DNA from: Spirochaetota bacterium
GTDB lineage: Bacteria > Spirochaetota > UBA4802 > JAGODF01
Length of the DNA: 34,394 nucleotides
Direction of reading: 5' to 3'
Assembly (NCBI GenBank): GCA_026419015.1
Contig: JAOAAF010000021.1
Coordinates: 1 to 34,394, forward strand
A model generated the notes under the pieces. The model was given only the letters and a program-made list of their open reading frames with translations. It had not been told where the DNA came from and did not search any database. The translations under genes were made by a program, and so were the position numbers. This document shows positions 9,234-19,419 of the stretch, one piece after another (position 1 is the stretch's first letter; each line of letters opens with the position of its first letter).

Positions 9234-9439
9234 TCTACCTTATACTGGTCTTTGTTAAGCTCAATAACCTTGTCGTGCTCATTTTGATCTTTGCTTTTCC
9301 ACTGATTAAAATGGCGATTGTGAAAGCGCGAAAAATGCTTTTGCGATTGGTTACTCAACAATCGAATCACAAACATGATGATCGAATAGATGCTATATGC
9401 GATAACGAATATCAAAAAAAGACGTAGTAAAAACGACAC
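9230..9439 (-). CDS. Small single-TM protein (about 69 aa)
   Basis: GTG start at 9437-9439 preceded by aggagaggtgg; sequence VSFLLRLFLIFVIAYSIYSIIMFVIRLL...; avoids overlap with pdxJ, unlike the 97-aa track ORF. Confidence 0.55.
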   Translation of the reverse strand: MSFLLRLFLIFVIAYSIYSIIMFVIRLLSNQSQKHFSRFHNRHFNQWKSKDQNEHDKVIELNKDQYKVE

Positions 9440-9452
9440 TTTTCCACCTCTC

Positions 9453-10190
9453 CTAATGAGTAAAATGGCGAATAACATCTTTAAGCTCGCGTACCACTGC
9501 TGGTAACCCTTTAAAAATTGCACGCGAAATTATCGAATGGCCAATGTTAAGTTCCTCTAACCCCGCAAGGCCAAGTATTGGAATCACATTTTCCGAATTA
9601 AGTCCATGACCCGCATTGACACGAATCCCAATCTCAATGGCATGGTGCGCTGCACGATACAAACGTTCAAGTTCCTTTTCCATCAACGGCGTACGGAATA
9701 CATTGCAATACGTTCCTGTATGCAATTCTATGAAATCCGCACCCGCTTTCTTCGAAAATTCAACTGATTCAATATCCGGTTCGATAAACAGAGAAACCAA
9801 AATCCCTTTTTCATGAAACCGCAAAATCGTTTCTCTGATTTTTTCAAAATTCGCTTTTACATCGAGCCCTCCTTCAGTGGTAAGTTCCTGACGCTTCTCG
9901 GGTACAAGCGTTACTTGATGCGGTGCAACTTCCAGTGCAATTCGAATGATATCCTCAGAAAGTGCCATCTCGAGATTGTATTTCCCGCGCACCACCTCTT
10001 TTAATAATCGAACATCGCGATCTTGAATATGGCGTCGATCTTCGCGCAAATGAACAGTAATGCCATCTGCCCCATTTTGTTCGCACAATATCGCACCCCA
10101 AATCGGATCTGGTTCCTTTCCTCCTCTTGCTTGCCGCAGTGTTGCGATATGATCGATGTTCACGCATAGTAATACTTCTTTTGATGGCAT
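9453..10190 (-). CDS. pdxJ: Pyridoxine 5'-phosphate synthase
   Basis: VNIDHIATLRQARGG..PDP, GADGITVHLREDRRHIQDRDV, ELHTGTY, VNAGHGLN, ELNIGHSIISRAI. Confidence 0.97.
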   Translation of the reverse strand: MPSKEVLLCVNIDHIATLRQARGGKEPDPIWGAILCEQNGADGITVHLREDRRHIQDRDVRLLKEVVRGKYNLEMALSEDIIRIALEVAPHQVTLVPEKRQELTTEGGLDVKANFEKIRETILRFHEKGILVSLFIEPDIESVEFSKKAGADFIELHTGTYCNVFRTPLMEKELERLYRAAHHAIEIGIRVNAGHGLNSENVIPILGLAGLEELNIGHSIISRAIFKGLPAVVRELKDVIRHFTH

Positions 10191-10201
10191 ACGAATTTCT
10201 C

Positions 10202-11188
10202 CTACCCCTTTGTGACTCGCAATTTAATTGTGGAAGGAATTGCCACCGTCATCGTTATTCCTTCTTTATTATTTTTTGTTCCTACCTGCACTTTCATGAT
10301 GTACTCTGCGTTTTTTTCATTACCGCCGGCTTGCAGCTCCACTCTATTTACATCCACATAGGCTTCGAAATCGTCAGGTGAAACTTGTTGCCCAAAAGTT
10401 GTTTTAACATAAACCAACACCTTGCGCTTTGAAAGTTCAACGCGAAACTCCTCAGAAAGATTTTTAACGATTAAAGGAAGCTCTATTTTCTGCAAACCAT
10501 CAACTGACAAAAGCGAATATTGAACTCGAACAGATGACGGATATAACTCTATCTCTTTAATTCGCGTTCGATCTATCGGCATTTCTCTTTCGAAACGACC
10601 TACATCGCGAAACCCACTTATCATTTCTGTATATACAACACCAACTCTTCCAACTATCGATTCCGACCCGCTAATTGTGACAAATGGTGGAATGATTGCC
10701 ACGTTTCCAATAGCAAGGCTTTCTTTGATGTTATCGCTAAAAATTGCTTCCACAGGAACTTTTTTTGTTAATCGCCGTTCAATATCGACAATCACATAGT
10801 TTTTTGAGTTTGTTACCCGTATGCTTTCGGGCAACTCATTTTTAATAATCGCAATGGGGAAACGCTGATCTGTTCCCACCTTTGCATTTTCTAAGTTTGC
10901 CACTGCCCTTATGTTTTTAATATTAAAATTTGCAAAATCTTCTTTTTTTCCATTTAACCGAACGGTGATGCTCGTGAGATTCATTTTAGAAACAACAAGA
11001 GAAGGTGGGAGATTTTTTATCTCAATGGGAATGCGGTATTCAAACACCGCAAGCTTTGTGCTTCCAATATATGCCCAGAGCAATACTGCTAAAAGTAAGG
11101 ACACAAATTTTGGAACCAAATCCCTGCGCGAAATAACATCACGGATCTGTACAAGCGCCTTGCTTATTTCATACAAAATTTTTCTCAT
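10202..11188 (-). CDS. cdaR: YbbR-domain protein, CdaA regulator-like (CdaR)
   Basis: N-terminal TM, SLLLAVLLWAYIGS, repeated YbbR-like segments (IPIEIKNLPPSLVV); directly downstream of cdaA. Confidence 0.85.
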   Translation of the reverse strand: MRKILYEISKALVQIRDVISRRDLVPKFVSLLLAVLLWAYIGSTKLAVFEYRIPIEIKNLPPSLVVSKMNLTSITVRLNGKKEDFANFNIKNIRAVANLENAKVGTDQRFPIAIIKNELPESIRVTNSKNYVIVDIERRLTKKVPVEAIFSDNIKESLAIGNVAIIPPFVTISGSESIVGRVGVVYTEMISGFRDVGRFEREMPIDRTRIKEIELYPSSVRVQYSLLSVDGLQKIELPLIVKNLSEEFRVELSKRKVLVYVKTTFGQQVSPDDFEAYVDVNRVELQAGGNEKNAEYIMKVQVGTKNNKEGITMTVAIPSTIKLRVTKG

Positions 11189-11201
11189 TTTAAAATAGTT
11201 C

Positions 11202-12014
11202 TCATTTTATTGGATATTTTTCCTCATATGCGGTTTTCGGATTCATAAAATATAAAATCATATTTTTTAAATCGGCATTCCTAATTTTTGAAAACAATCT
11301 CCCATTCACCATTACTGAAATGGCACCTGTTTCTTCTGACGTGACGATCACCAATGCATCGGTTTCTTCTGCTATTCCCAAAGCTGCCCGATGGCGCGCG
11401 CCGTGATATTTTTTTAGCTGTTTTGAATCGCTTAATGGAAGATAACAAGCAGCTGCAGCAATGCGTCCTCCTTGAATGATAATTGCACCATCGTGCAGGG
11501 GAGTATTGGGGAAAAAGATAGTTCGAATGATCTCTTCCGAAACGTGCGCATTGATAACAACTCCCGATTCAATATAGCTTTTAAGCCCCGTATTTCGCTC
11601 GATGACAATTAGCGAACCAATTCTCTCTTCAGACATACTGAATACGGCATTAACAAGCTCATCCAGTTGAAAACCCTCTTCACCCGTTAATGCAGCTGCA
11701 AACCAATTGCGCTGTCCAAACTGCGTTATTAGCCTTCGAAGTTCGGGCTGGAAAAGTACAACTACCGTTATTACCAATGATGTCGCTAAATTGGTAATAA
11801 GCCAGTTTACCGTATCGAGCATCAACACCCATGAAAGTATGCCAATGAGCAAAATAACAAAAAAACCGCGAAGAAGCTGAATAGCGCGCGTGTTTGAAAG
11901 AAATGAATAAATCCAGTAAAAAATAAATGCGACGATTAAGATGTCGAGCACATTTCGAAAATATGACCAAAACACTGTAACGTAATACAATATTTTATCG
12001 AACAATGCTTCCAT
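11202..12014 (-). CDS. cdaA: Diadenylate cyclase CdaA
   Basis: DAC motifs LHDGAIII and GARHRAALGIAEETDALVIVTSEETGAIS; N-terminal TMs; track uses an upstream TTG at 12023, ATG at 12014 is likelier. Confidence 0.96.
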   Translation of the reverse strand: MEALFDKILYYVTVFWSYFRNVLDILIVAFIFYWIYSFLSNTRAIQLLRGFFVILLIGILSWVLMLDTVNWLITNLATSLVITVVVLFQPELRRLITQFGQRNWFAAALTGEEGFQLDELVNAVFSMSEERIGSLIVIERNTGLKSYIESGVVINAHVSEEIIRTIFFPNTPLHDGAIIIQGGRIAAAACYLPLSDSKQLKKYHGARHRAALGIAEETDALVIVTSEETGAISVMVNGRLFSKIRNADLKNMILYFMNPKTAYEEKYPIK

Positions 12015-12831
12015 CGAAACCAACCTTTTTTAGCATTTCTACTGCCTTGAGCGCAAGCACATGGGGCCTCACATCGTGGACGCGAACGATATCGGCTCCC
12101 AAATACACAGCAATTGCGTTGAGCGCAATCGTTGCTGGAAGGCGGTCTTCATCAGCATCGTACAGCTTTCCAATAAGCGATTTCCGAGAAAGCCCAATGA
12201 GCAGCGGAAATCCCAACTCTTTGAAAAAAGAAATATTGTTTAATATCTCATAATTTCCCTCGAGAGATTTACCAAACCCGATTCCTGGGTCAATAATAAT
12301 TTTTTCGCGCATTACCCCTGCTGCAAGCGCTTTTTCAATCGCGCGTTGTAGAAATGTGCGAACTTCCTGTAACAGATCGTCATACTCAACATTCTGCTGC
12401 ATCGTTTGTGGCGTTCCCCGAATGTGGGAAATTACCACATGCGCGTTGGCGTCAGCCACTACGCGGACCATTTCATCGTCAAAAGTTAACCCGCTGATGT
12501 CGTTAACCATCGAAGCACCACATCGAATCGCTTCGCGCGCAACGACGGCCTTCGTGGTATCGATCGATATTGGGACTTTACACTTTTTGGCAATTTCTTC
12601 AATCACCGGGCATACCCGCGAAATTTCAACCTCTGCCGGAACAAATGATGCACCCGGGCGCGTTGACTCGCCTCCCACATCGATAATGTCAGCACCCATC
12701 TCGACCATCTCCAACGCATGAGCAACGGCATCTTCAAAACTAATATATCGACCACCATCGTAAAATGAATCGGGTGTCACATTAAGTATTCCCATTATCA
12801 ACGGATATCGCTTTTCTTTATCCCAAATCAC
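11995..12831 (-). CDS. folP: Dihydropteroate synthase
   Basis: MGILNVTPDSFYDGG, IIDVGGESTRPGA, DPGIGFGKS. Confidence 0.97.
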   Translation of the reverse strand: MIWDKEKRYPLIMGILNVTPDSFYDGGRYISFEDAVAHALEMVEMGADIIDVGGESTRPGASFVPAEVEISRVCPVIEEIAKKCKVPISIDTTKAVVAREAIRCGASMVNDISGLTFDDEMVRVVADANAHVVISHIRGTPQTMQQNVEYDDLLQEVRTFLQRAIEKALAAGVMREKIIIDPGIGFGKSLEGNYEILNNISFFKELGFPLLIGLSRKSLIGKLYDADEDRLPATIALNAIAVYLGADIVRVHDVRPHVLALKAVEMLKKVGFDGSIVR

Positions 12832-12832
12832 C

Positions 12833-13843
12833 TCAAAACTCCACTAATACGGAAACCATGTTATTATATCCGCTGTTGACATTATCGTACGAAAATGCGT
12901 AGCTACATTCGATATTCAAAATATTAATTGAAATTCCTGTGGTAAAATAAGAGTTGTTTAATCCCCCATAAAGCGAAATCGAATCGGCAAGCGCATAACT
13001 TATCCCCAGATTGAGTTCATAGTTTTTCGATTCAAGCTTTCTGACCCCAGTAATCGCCAACACAAAATCCGATTCCCTGCTGGTTAGTGCCACTGCGACT
13101 TTAATAGTTGGTGTTGCAAAATCGTATTCATTTTCGATATATTCGTATTCTTTTATTGGTTTTAGGCCTGACGCGATATCGCTTACCATGCAACCTACTC
13201 GTAAAAAAGGAACAACTTCTGTTTGAACACCCACATCAACGCCACTTCCGGTATATGTTATATCGCCAATCGTTTCATATAATCCTTTCATCGACACCCC
13301 AATCGAAGTAATTCCCGAAATCCATGCATAAGAAACATATCCTACGCCTCCCCTATATGCTATTGATTTTACATAATTGCCACTTTCATCCCTCGATTCG
13401 ATATTTAACGATTGTATCCCATACACCCCCATCCCTACTACTCCTTTAAACGCAGTAAACGCAATGCCCGAAAAACCTGCTTCGCGCTCTACATCCAACA
13501 GAGCAGCCGACGCTCCAATTTGAATTACTGTCCGGGGCCCTTCTTCATCAGAAAATCGAATTAAATCATCTTCTGTGACTGCAGAAACATCTCCTTTCTT
13601 TGCTTTGCTTCTGATTTCTTCAGCGGTTAAATGCTCTTTGGATTTCAATGCAACCAAACCCGCGGGATTCCAGTAAATTGCAAAGACATCATCTACAATT
13701 ACTTCAGCCGCTTTCCCCATTGCGGCATACTTTGCACCCACAAATCCCCCGCGGGTAAACGCAGCGCGACTTCCAGCTTCCTGAGAAAAAAGAAGCGACG
13801 GTACCCACCACGCGCAAAATATTACGATCCACGTACTTCTCAT
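12833..13843 (-). CDS. UPF0164 / PorV-like outer-membrane beta-barrel protein
   Basis: Signal peptide, ...GGFVGAKYAAMGKAAEVIVDDVFAIYWNPAGLV (PorV/FadL-like N-terminus), alternating beta-strand C-terminus ending in aromatic F. Confidence 0.72.
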   Translation of the reverse strand: MRSTWIVIFCAWWVPSLLFSQEAGSRAAFTRGGFVGAKYAAMGKAAEVIVDDVFAIYWNPAGLVALKSKEHLTAEEIRSKAKKGDVSAVTEDDLIRFSDEEGPRTVIQIGASAALLDVEREAGFSGIAFTAFKGVVGMGVYGIQSLNIESRDESGNYVKSIAYRGGVGYVSYAWISGITSIGVSMKGLYETIGDITYTGSGVDVGVQTEVVPFLRVGCMVSDIASGLKPIKEYEYIENEYDFATPTIKVAVALTSRESDFVLAITGVRKLESKNYELNLGISYALADSISLYGGLNNSYFTTGISINILNIECSYAFSYDNVNSGYNNMVSVLVEF

Positions 13844-14223
13844 CGTATCACCGCTATGCGAATTGTTCTCCTTTCAAGAGTACCGAGCGAACTTTGTTCC
13901 ACAACAAGGCGAATGATATACATGCCGGGATGCACTACTTTCCCTTCGGTATTTCTTCCATACCAATAAATGGGCAATGATGAATACCAACTCTCAAATA
14001 CTCTATCGCCATTGACATCAAAAATAGTCATTTGAATTTTATCAGGTGCGGGAACATCTCGCTGCGATTCAGGGGCATAGTCGATTGTGAGAAAGTGTCG
14101 ATTTGGGTTAAAGGGAACAGGCCAAGCAACTATACGACTCGCATTCAATGCGTATGTCGAGTGGAAAATGCAAATAAAAATTATTGGGATTAATAATCTT
14201 ATAACTTTTCTCACGTGCGCCAA
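13840..14223 (-). CDS. Secreted protein consisting of one FlgD-Ig / T9SS-sorting-domain-like fold
   Basis: Signal peptide then VPFNPNRHFLTIDY...IQMTIFDVNGDRVFE...YWYGRNTEGKVVHPGMYIIRL; start 4 bp overlap with the downstream barrel gene. Confidence 0.65.
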   Translation of the reverse strand: MAHVRKVIRLLIPIIFICIFHSTYALNASRIVAWPVPFNPNRHFLTIDYAPESQRDVPAPDKIQMTIFDVNGDRVFESWYSSLPIYWYGRNTEGKVVHPGMYIIRLVVEQSSLGTLERRTIRIAVIR

Positions 14224-14331
14224 ACCTCCAATCCTTTACGGTGAAATGCTCACTTCTAATATTTTTTTCAAAAGAAGAACGGGTCAAATAATTTTTTATT
14301 AAGAAGAGAAAATTTGTGTAAATTTTTTAAT

Positions 14332-15144
14332 TTACGACGATGTGATGCGATGCGCTTCGAGTACAACTTTTGTAAGTTCTTCATCTGAAATCCTTTGCGA
14401 GATCCTATTGTGCTGGGAATAAAACCCATAAACAAAAAATTCAATGTTCCCCGCAGGACCTTTTATGGGAGATGGACAAAGTCCTCGCATGGCAAATCCT
14501 TTACTGCATAACGTTTCTAAAAGTCTTTGTAAAATTTTTTCATGCAGCGCTGCATCTTTCACTACCCCTTTTTTATGTTCCTCACGCTTTGCTTCAAATT
14601 GCGGTTTTACAAGAAAAAGATATTCGGCATCTGGGAACACGCGCGCAATTACATCGAACACTTTTGTAAGAGAAATAAAGGAAAGGTCTGCTGTGACAAA
14701 GTCAATGCGGTGATTAAAATTACAATGTACCAAATCCTTCACATGGGTGCGCTCCATAACCGCTACCTGCGGATGCTGGCGCAATCGATAATCCAGTTGA
14801 CCGTATCCCACATCAATGGCATACACATAAGCCGCACCGTGCAAGAGCATACAATGAGTAAATCCACCCGTGGAAGCACCCAAATCGGCGACAACTCGCC
14901 CGTCAAGATTTATGGAAAAACGCTTAAGTGCATAATCTAACTTTTCTCCACCTCTGCTTACAAATCTTTTCCCTGGCCGTTCGATTGAAATGCGTTCATC
15001 GCCGGTTACTAGATGAGCTGGTTTGCGAACAAGCTCACCGTTTACTCTCACCCATCCGGCTAATATCTCTCTTCGCGCTTGCTCTCTTGATTCTACATAT
15101 TCATTTTCAGTTAGATATACGTCGAGACGCTTTTTTCTTGGCAT
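14332..15144 (-). CDS. tlyA: TlyA family rRNA 2'-O-methyltransferase
   Basis: Start ATG 15144 (MPRKKRLDVYLTENEYVESREQARREILAGWVRVNGE) S4 domain; VADLGASTGGFTHCMLLHGA; DLSFISL; FEAKREEHKKGVVKD. Track ORF start (15399) is too far upstream, inside dxs. Confidence 0.93.
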   Translation of the reverse strand: MPRKKRLDVYLTENEYVESREQARREILAGWVRVNGELVRKPAHLVTGDERISIERPGKRFVSRGGEKLDYALKRFSINLDGRVVADLGASTGGFTHCMLLHGAAYVYAIDVGYGQLDYRLRQHPQVAVMERTHVKDLVHCNFNHRIDFVTADLSFISLTKVFDVIARVFPDAEYLFLVKPQFEAKREEHKKGVVKDAALHEKILQRLLETLCSKGFAMRGLCPSPIKGPAGNIEFFVYGFYSQHNRISQRISDEELTKVVLEAHRITSS

Positions 15145-17041
15145 TGAGAATCTTTTTCCCACTACATTCAATGATCTTTCCTGCGATGCTCTCAGGATCG
15201 AGTTCGTACTTTCGCAATAATTCCGGGATAGTGCCATGCGGAATAAAACAATCCGGAAATCCAGCAATGAAAAGGCATTTTTCGCGCAGTTTTGGATGAA
15301 TTGCGCTAAGAATGTATTCTCCGACGCCACCAAGACGATAGGCATTTTCAATTGTAACAAAGCACCGCGTGCGCAAAATCTCTCGTTCAATTCCTTCAAT
15401 GTCCAGCGGCTTAATCGAAAGAATATTAATAACGGCTACACTAATACCCCTTTGCGCAAGCAAGTCTGCACTTTGCAATGCGATGCGCACCATATCGCCT
15501 AAAGCGAATATCGCAACATCGCGCCCTTTTTGTGCAATGACAATTTTTCCCGGCTTAAAAATAAATTTTGATTTTGAAAACCCCTCCACTTCTGCTAATT
15601 GCCCGCGGGGATACCGAATCAAAAGGGGACCACGATCGTAGTTGACTGCAAACTCAAGGATTGCTTCAAGCTCATATGCATTTGCAGGAGCTAACATCAT
15701 GAGATTTGGCACGCCTCTAAAAAGAGCGATATCGAAAAGTCCCTGATGGGTTTCCCCATCGCTTCCAACAACTCCGGCTCTATCCACCAAAATTCGCACT
15801 GGGAGATTCATAAGCGCGACATCGTGAATTATTTGATCGACCGATCGCTGTAAGAATGTAGAATATATTGAAACAAACGGTTTAAAACCTTTCGATGCAA
15901 GCCCCGCCGCAAATGTAATCGCATGTTGTTCGGCAATGCCAACATCAAAAAATCTATGGGGGATTTTTTGCTCAAATTCATAAAGACCGGTTCCAAGCTT
16001 CATTGCCGCGGTAATCGCAATTATTTTTTTGTCTTTTCGTGCAAATTTTGCAAGAGTTCTCCCCACGAGTTCCGAATACGAAAGGCGGTACCCTTCAATT
16101 GTCTGTCCTGTCTCTCTATTAAATGGACCTATGCCATGAAAAAAGGCGGGATCGTTTTCTGCAGGTTTATATCCCCTTCCCTTCTTTGTGATGACGTGTA
16201 AAAGTTTGGGGCCATCATTGATGCTTTTTAATCGCGTAAGAATATCGATGAGCAAATAAATATCATGCCCATCGATTGGGCCGAAATACCTGATTCCTAA
16301 ATCTTCAAAAATATGACCAGGAAGCAAAATACCTTTAAAACTTGCTTCCATTTTATATAAAAAATCGTAAATTTTATTTCCTATTCGCGGTAACTTTTTT
16401 ATTATTTCATACGAACGCTTTCGCAGCCGATTATAAAAACTACCCGTTATCATTCTCATAAGATATGCAGGTAGCGCCCCGACGTTTTTTGATATAGAAT
16501 GTTCGTTATCGTTAAGAATTATAATAATATCGTTTTTTAAATGGCCAATTTGGTTAAGAGCTTCGAACGCCATACCGCCTGTAAGCGAACCATCACCGAT
16601 GACCGCAACCACTTTATACTTTTCACCTTTAAGGTCTCTGCCCACCGCTTCCCCCAACGCGAGCGATAGGCTGGTACTGCTATGACCGGTATTGTATGCA
16701 TCAAATGGCGATTCCGAACGTTTTGGGAACCCACTTATGCCACCAAATTGCCGAAGCGAAGCGAACTCTTCTCTTCTTCCCGTAAGAATTTTATGCGCAT
16801 AGCACTGATGCCCAACATCCCAAATAATCTTATCATTGGGTGTTTTAAAAACGCGATGGAGCGCAATCGTAAGTTCTACCACTCCCAACGAAGAAGACAG
16901 ATGCCCCCCCCTTTGCGCAACAACATCGATAATGTAATCGCGAAGCTCCTGTGCTAAAATTGGCAATTCTCTTTCATCGAGCTTGCGAAGGTCAGAAACA
17001 GTACGAATCGACTCGAGAATCACAGAAAAATCCCCCTGCAA
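15107..17041 (-). CDS. dxs: 1-deoxy-D-xylulose-5-phosphate synthase
   Basis: GGHLSSSLGVVELTIALHRVF, DVGHQCYAHKILTGR, GDGSLTGGMAFEALN, FDVGIAEQHAITFAAG. Confidence 0.97.
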   Translation of the reverse strand: MQGDFSVILESIRTVSDLRKLDERELPILAQELRDYIIDVVAQRGGHLSSSLGVVELTIALHRVFKTPNDKIIWDVGHQCYAHKILTGRREEFASLRQFGGISGFPKRSESPFDAYNTGHSSTSLSLALGEAVGRDLKGEKYKVVAVIGDGSLTGGMAFEALNQIGHLKNDIIIILNDNEHSISKNVGALPAYLMRMITGSFYNRLRKRSYEIIKKLPRIGNKIYDFLYKMEASFKGILLPGHIFEDLGIRYFGPIDGHDIYLLIDILTRLKSINDGPKLLHVITKKGRGYKPAENDPAFFHGIGPFNRETGQTIEGYRLSYSELVGRTLAKFARKDKKIIAITAAMKLGTGLYEFEQKIPHRFFDVGIAEQHAITFAAGLASKGFKPFVSIYSTFLQRSVDQIIHDVALMNLPVRILVDRAGVVGSDGETHQGLFDIALFRGVPNLMMLAPANAYELEAILEFAVNYDRGPLLIRYPRGQLAEVEGFSKSKFIFKPGKIVIAQKGRDVAIFALGDMVRIALQSADLLAQRGISVAVINILSIKPLDIEGIEREILRTRCFVTIENAYRLGGVGEYILSAIHPKLREKCLFIAGFPDCFIPHGTIPELLRKYELDPESIAGKIIECSGKKILNAKKKASRRISN

Positions 17042-17051
17042 ATATGGTGCT

Positions 17052-17831
17052 TCATGAACAATTTATTCTCTCGATTTTTTTCGCTTTTCCATCACAACCA
17101 ATTTCAAGTAAGATTCCACAAATCGTTGCTAAGCCTTGCGCGACTTCATGCGATTCGTATGAGTGGAGTAAGAAATTTTTTATAGATTTTTCCTTATCCA
17201 TCCCAATTACCGAATCTTGCGCACCCGTCATTCCAATATCGGTAATATACGCCGTTCCTCCTGGCAGAATTGTTTCATCCGCCGTCTGAACATGAGTGTG
17301 GGTTCCAAACAATGCAGATGCCCTTCCATCGACATACCACCCCATTGCCTTTTTTTCCGACGTAGCTTCCGCATGGAAATCAATTATTATAATACACGCT
17401 TCGCTCTGCACCCGCTCGTAAATTTCGTCGAACTTTCGAAACGGACAATCGATTGCTCTCATGTAAATGCGCCCTTGGAGATTAATCACACAGATGGGGA
17501 AATCTTTTACGCGCACTATACAATGCCCACTTCCCTCGCTCCCAGGCGGAAAGTTTGCAGGACGAAGCAATCTTTCTTCCAAAGTTAGCATACTTATGAT
17601 ATCTTTAAAACGCCAGATGTGATTCCCCGTGGTAATCACATGAATTCCATACGAAAAGAGCTCTTTCGCAACTTCCTTAGTAATACCTCTTCCATGTGCC
17701 GCATTCTCGCCATTTGCAATGACAAGATCGACAGAATGCATAGTCACCAAATGCGAAAGGCGGTCACGAACAATATGCCTTCCCGACCGTCCCACAATGT
17801 CGCCTAACGCGAGAATGCGGATGGCATTCAT
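17052..17831 (-). CDS. YmdB/TIGR00282-type metallophosphoesterase
   Basis: ILALGDIVGRSGRHIVRDRL, NGENAAHGRGIT, TTGNHIW, DFHAEATSEKKAMGWYVDGRASALFGTHTHVQTAD; adjacent to rny. Confidence 0.93.
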   Translation of the reverse strand: MNAIRILALGDIVGRSGRHIVRDRLSHLVTMHSVDLVIANGENAAHGRGITKEVAKELFSYGIHVITTGNHIWRFKDIISMLTLEERLLRPANFPPGSEGSGHCIVRVKDFPICVINLQGRIYMRAIDCPFRKFDEIYERVQSEACIIIIDFHAEATSEKKAMGWYVDGRASALFGTHTHVQTADETILPGGTAYITDIGMTGAQDSVIGMDKEKSIKNFLLHSYESHEVAQGLATICGILLEIGCDGKAKKIERINCS

Positions 17832-17859
17832 CGATCACCTCTTATGCGCGCAATGCACA

Positions 17860-19395
17860 TCACTTTGCATAATCGATTATTCTTGTCTCCCTAATAACAA
17901 TAACCCGCACAATGCCAGGATATTTTAATTCCGATTCAATTTTTTCGGCAATCTCACGCGCCAACAATGCCGCTCTCTCATCGCTGACGAGTTCATTCGA
18001 TACTATGACCCGAAGTTCCCTGCCTGCTTGAATTGCATAACATTTTTCTACACCCTTAAAGCTTAATGCAATTTTTTCCAAGTTATCGAGTCGCTTTAAA
18101 TAGGTCTCAAGCGATTCCCGCCGCGCACCAGGACGAGAAGCTGAAATCGCATCAGCTGCTTGTACAATGACAGATTCAAAACACTCATGTTCGGCATCGT
18201 TGTGGTGAGCTGCAATGATGCTCGCAACCTTTTGATTTTCGCCGAACTTTTTGACCATCTCCGCCCCTATAAGCGCATGAGCGCCTTCTCCTTCCACAAT
18301 GCTCCCCTTACCAATATCGTGAAGAAGACCTGCTCGCTTTGCTAACATTACATCGAGTCCAAGCTCTCCCGCCATGATGCCTGCTATATTTGCAACTTCC
18401 TTTGAATGGGAAAGGACATTTTGCCCATAACTCGATCGAAATTTGAGTTTTCCAATATGATACAATGCATCTTTGCTCAAACCGGGAATCCCAAGCTCAA
18501 ATGCAGCTTTTTCACCTTCTTCGAGCATGCTATCATCGAGCTCAACTGTCACCTTTTCAACCACCTCTTCAATTCGAGCGGGATGAATTCTGCCATTTTG
18601 AATAAGTCGTTCGAGCGCAAGCCGTGCAATTTCTCTCCGTATTGGATCAAAGCACGAAATGACAACGACCTCTGGCGTATCATCGATGATCATGTCCACT
18701 CCAATGAGATTTTCGAGGGTGCGCACATTTCTCCCTTCACGACCGATAATGCGCCCTTTCATGTCATCGGAGGGAAGCGAAACAGTAGTAATTGTCGATT
18801 CGGATGTGTAATCGGATGCGCTGCGCTGAATTGCGGATAATATAATTTCTTTTGCTTTTTTATCGGCAGTTCTGCGAGCCTCTTCCTCGATTTTATTGAT
18901 GAGTTTAATCGATTCAAATCTCACCTGTTGTTCTAAATTTTTTAAAAGAAGCTCTTTCGCTTCTTCCGTAGTCATCCCCGCAATTCGTTCTAACTCTTTT
19001 TTATGCTTTTCAAATTCTCTTTTAAGTTCTTCTTCCTTTTCCTGATTTTCTTGCTCTTTTAGCTGTAGGAGTTTTTCTTGCTTTTCGAGATGTTCGAGCT
19101 TTTTTTCAAGCGTTTCTTCTTTCTGCAATAACCTTCGTTCTAAGGCTTGCAGTTCTTGACGCCGTTCTCGTATTTCTTTCTCAAATTGATTATTTTCTTT
19201 GAGAATTCTATCCTTCGTTTCAAGCAACAACTCCTTTCGCCGAGCTTCAGCTTCGCGAATCGCATCTTGTATGATTCTTTGCGATTGCGATTCAGCAGAA
19301 GTAAGCTTTATTCTCCCCAGATACGCGCGCACCGCGTATCCAATAATTGCTGCCAGCGGAAGAGCAATAATCAGGAGGATTGTCGTTGTGGACAT
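17860..19395 (-). CDS. rny: Ribonuclease Y
   Basis: N-terminal TM, long coiled coil, KH region GRIIGREGRNVRTLENLIGVD, HD motif LLHDIGKG; likely ATG 19395. Confidence 0.96.
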   Translation of the reverse strand: MSTTTILLIIALPLAAIIGYAVRAYLGRIKLTSAESQSQRIIQDAIREAEARRKELLLETKDRILKENNQFEKEIRERRQELQALERRLLQKEETLEKKLEHLEKQEKLLQLKEQENQEKEEELKREFEKHKKELERIAGMTTEEAKELLLKNLEQQVRFESIKLINKIEEEARRTADKKAKEIILSAIQRSASDYTSESTITTVSLPSDDMKGRIIGREGRNVRTLENLIGVDMIIDDTPEVVVISCFDPIRREIARLALERLIQNGRIHPARIEEVVEKVTVELDDSMLEEGEKAAFELGIPGLSKDALYHIGKLKFRSSYGQNVLSHSKEVANIAGIMAGELGLDVMLAKRAGLLHDIGKGSIVEGEGAHALIGAEMVKKFGENQKVASIIAAHHNDAEHECFESVIVQAADAISASRPGARRESLETYLKRLDNLEKIALSFKGVEKCYAIQAGRELRVIVSNELVSDERAALLAREIAEKIESELKYPGIVRVIVIRETRIIDYAK

Positions 19396-19419
19396 CGCAA
19401 GCCTCCATTGTAAAATTGT

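Noticed and set aside
14318-14335. GTAAATT-TTTT-AATTTAC hairpin at the tlyA stop
   Set aside because: Pure A/T stem apart from end pairs; too weak to call a terminator.
14332-15399. Long 355-aa tlyA start in the track
   Set aside because: First 85 residues are out-of-frame translation of dxs; canonical S4-domain start MPRKKRLDVYL is at 15144.
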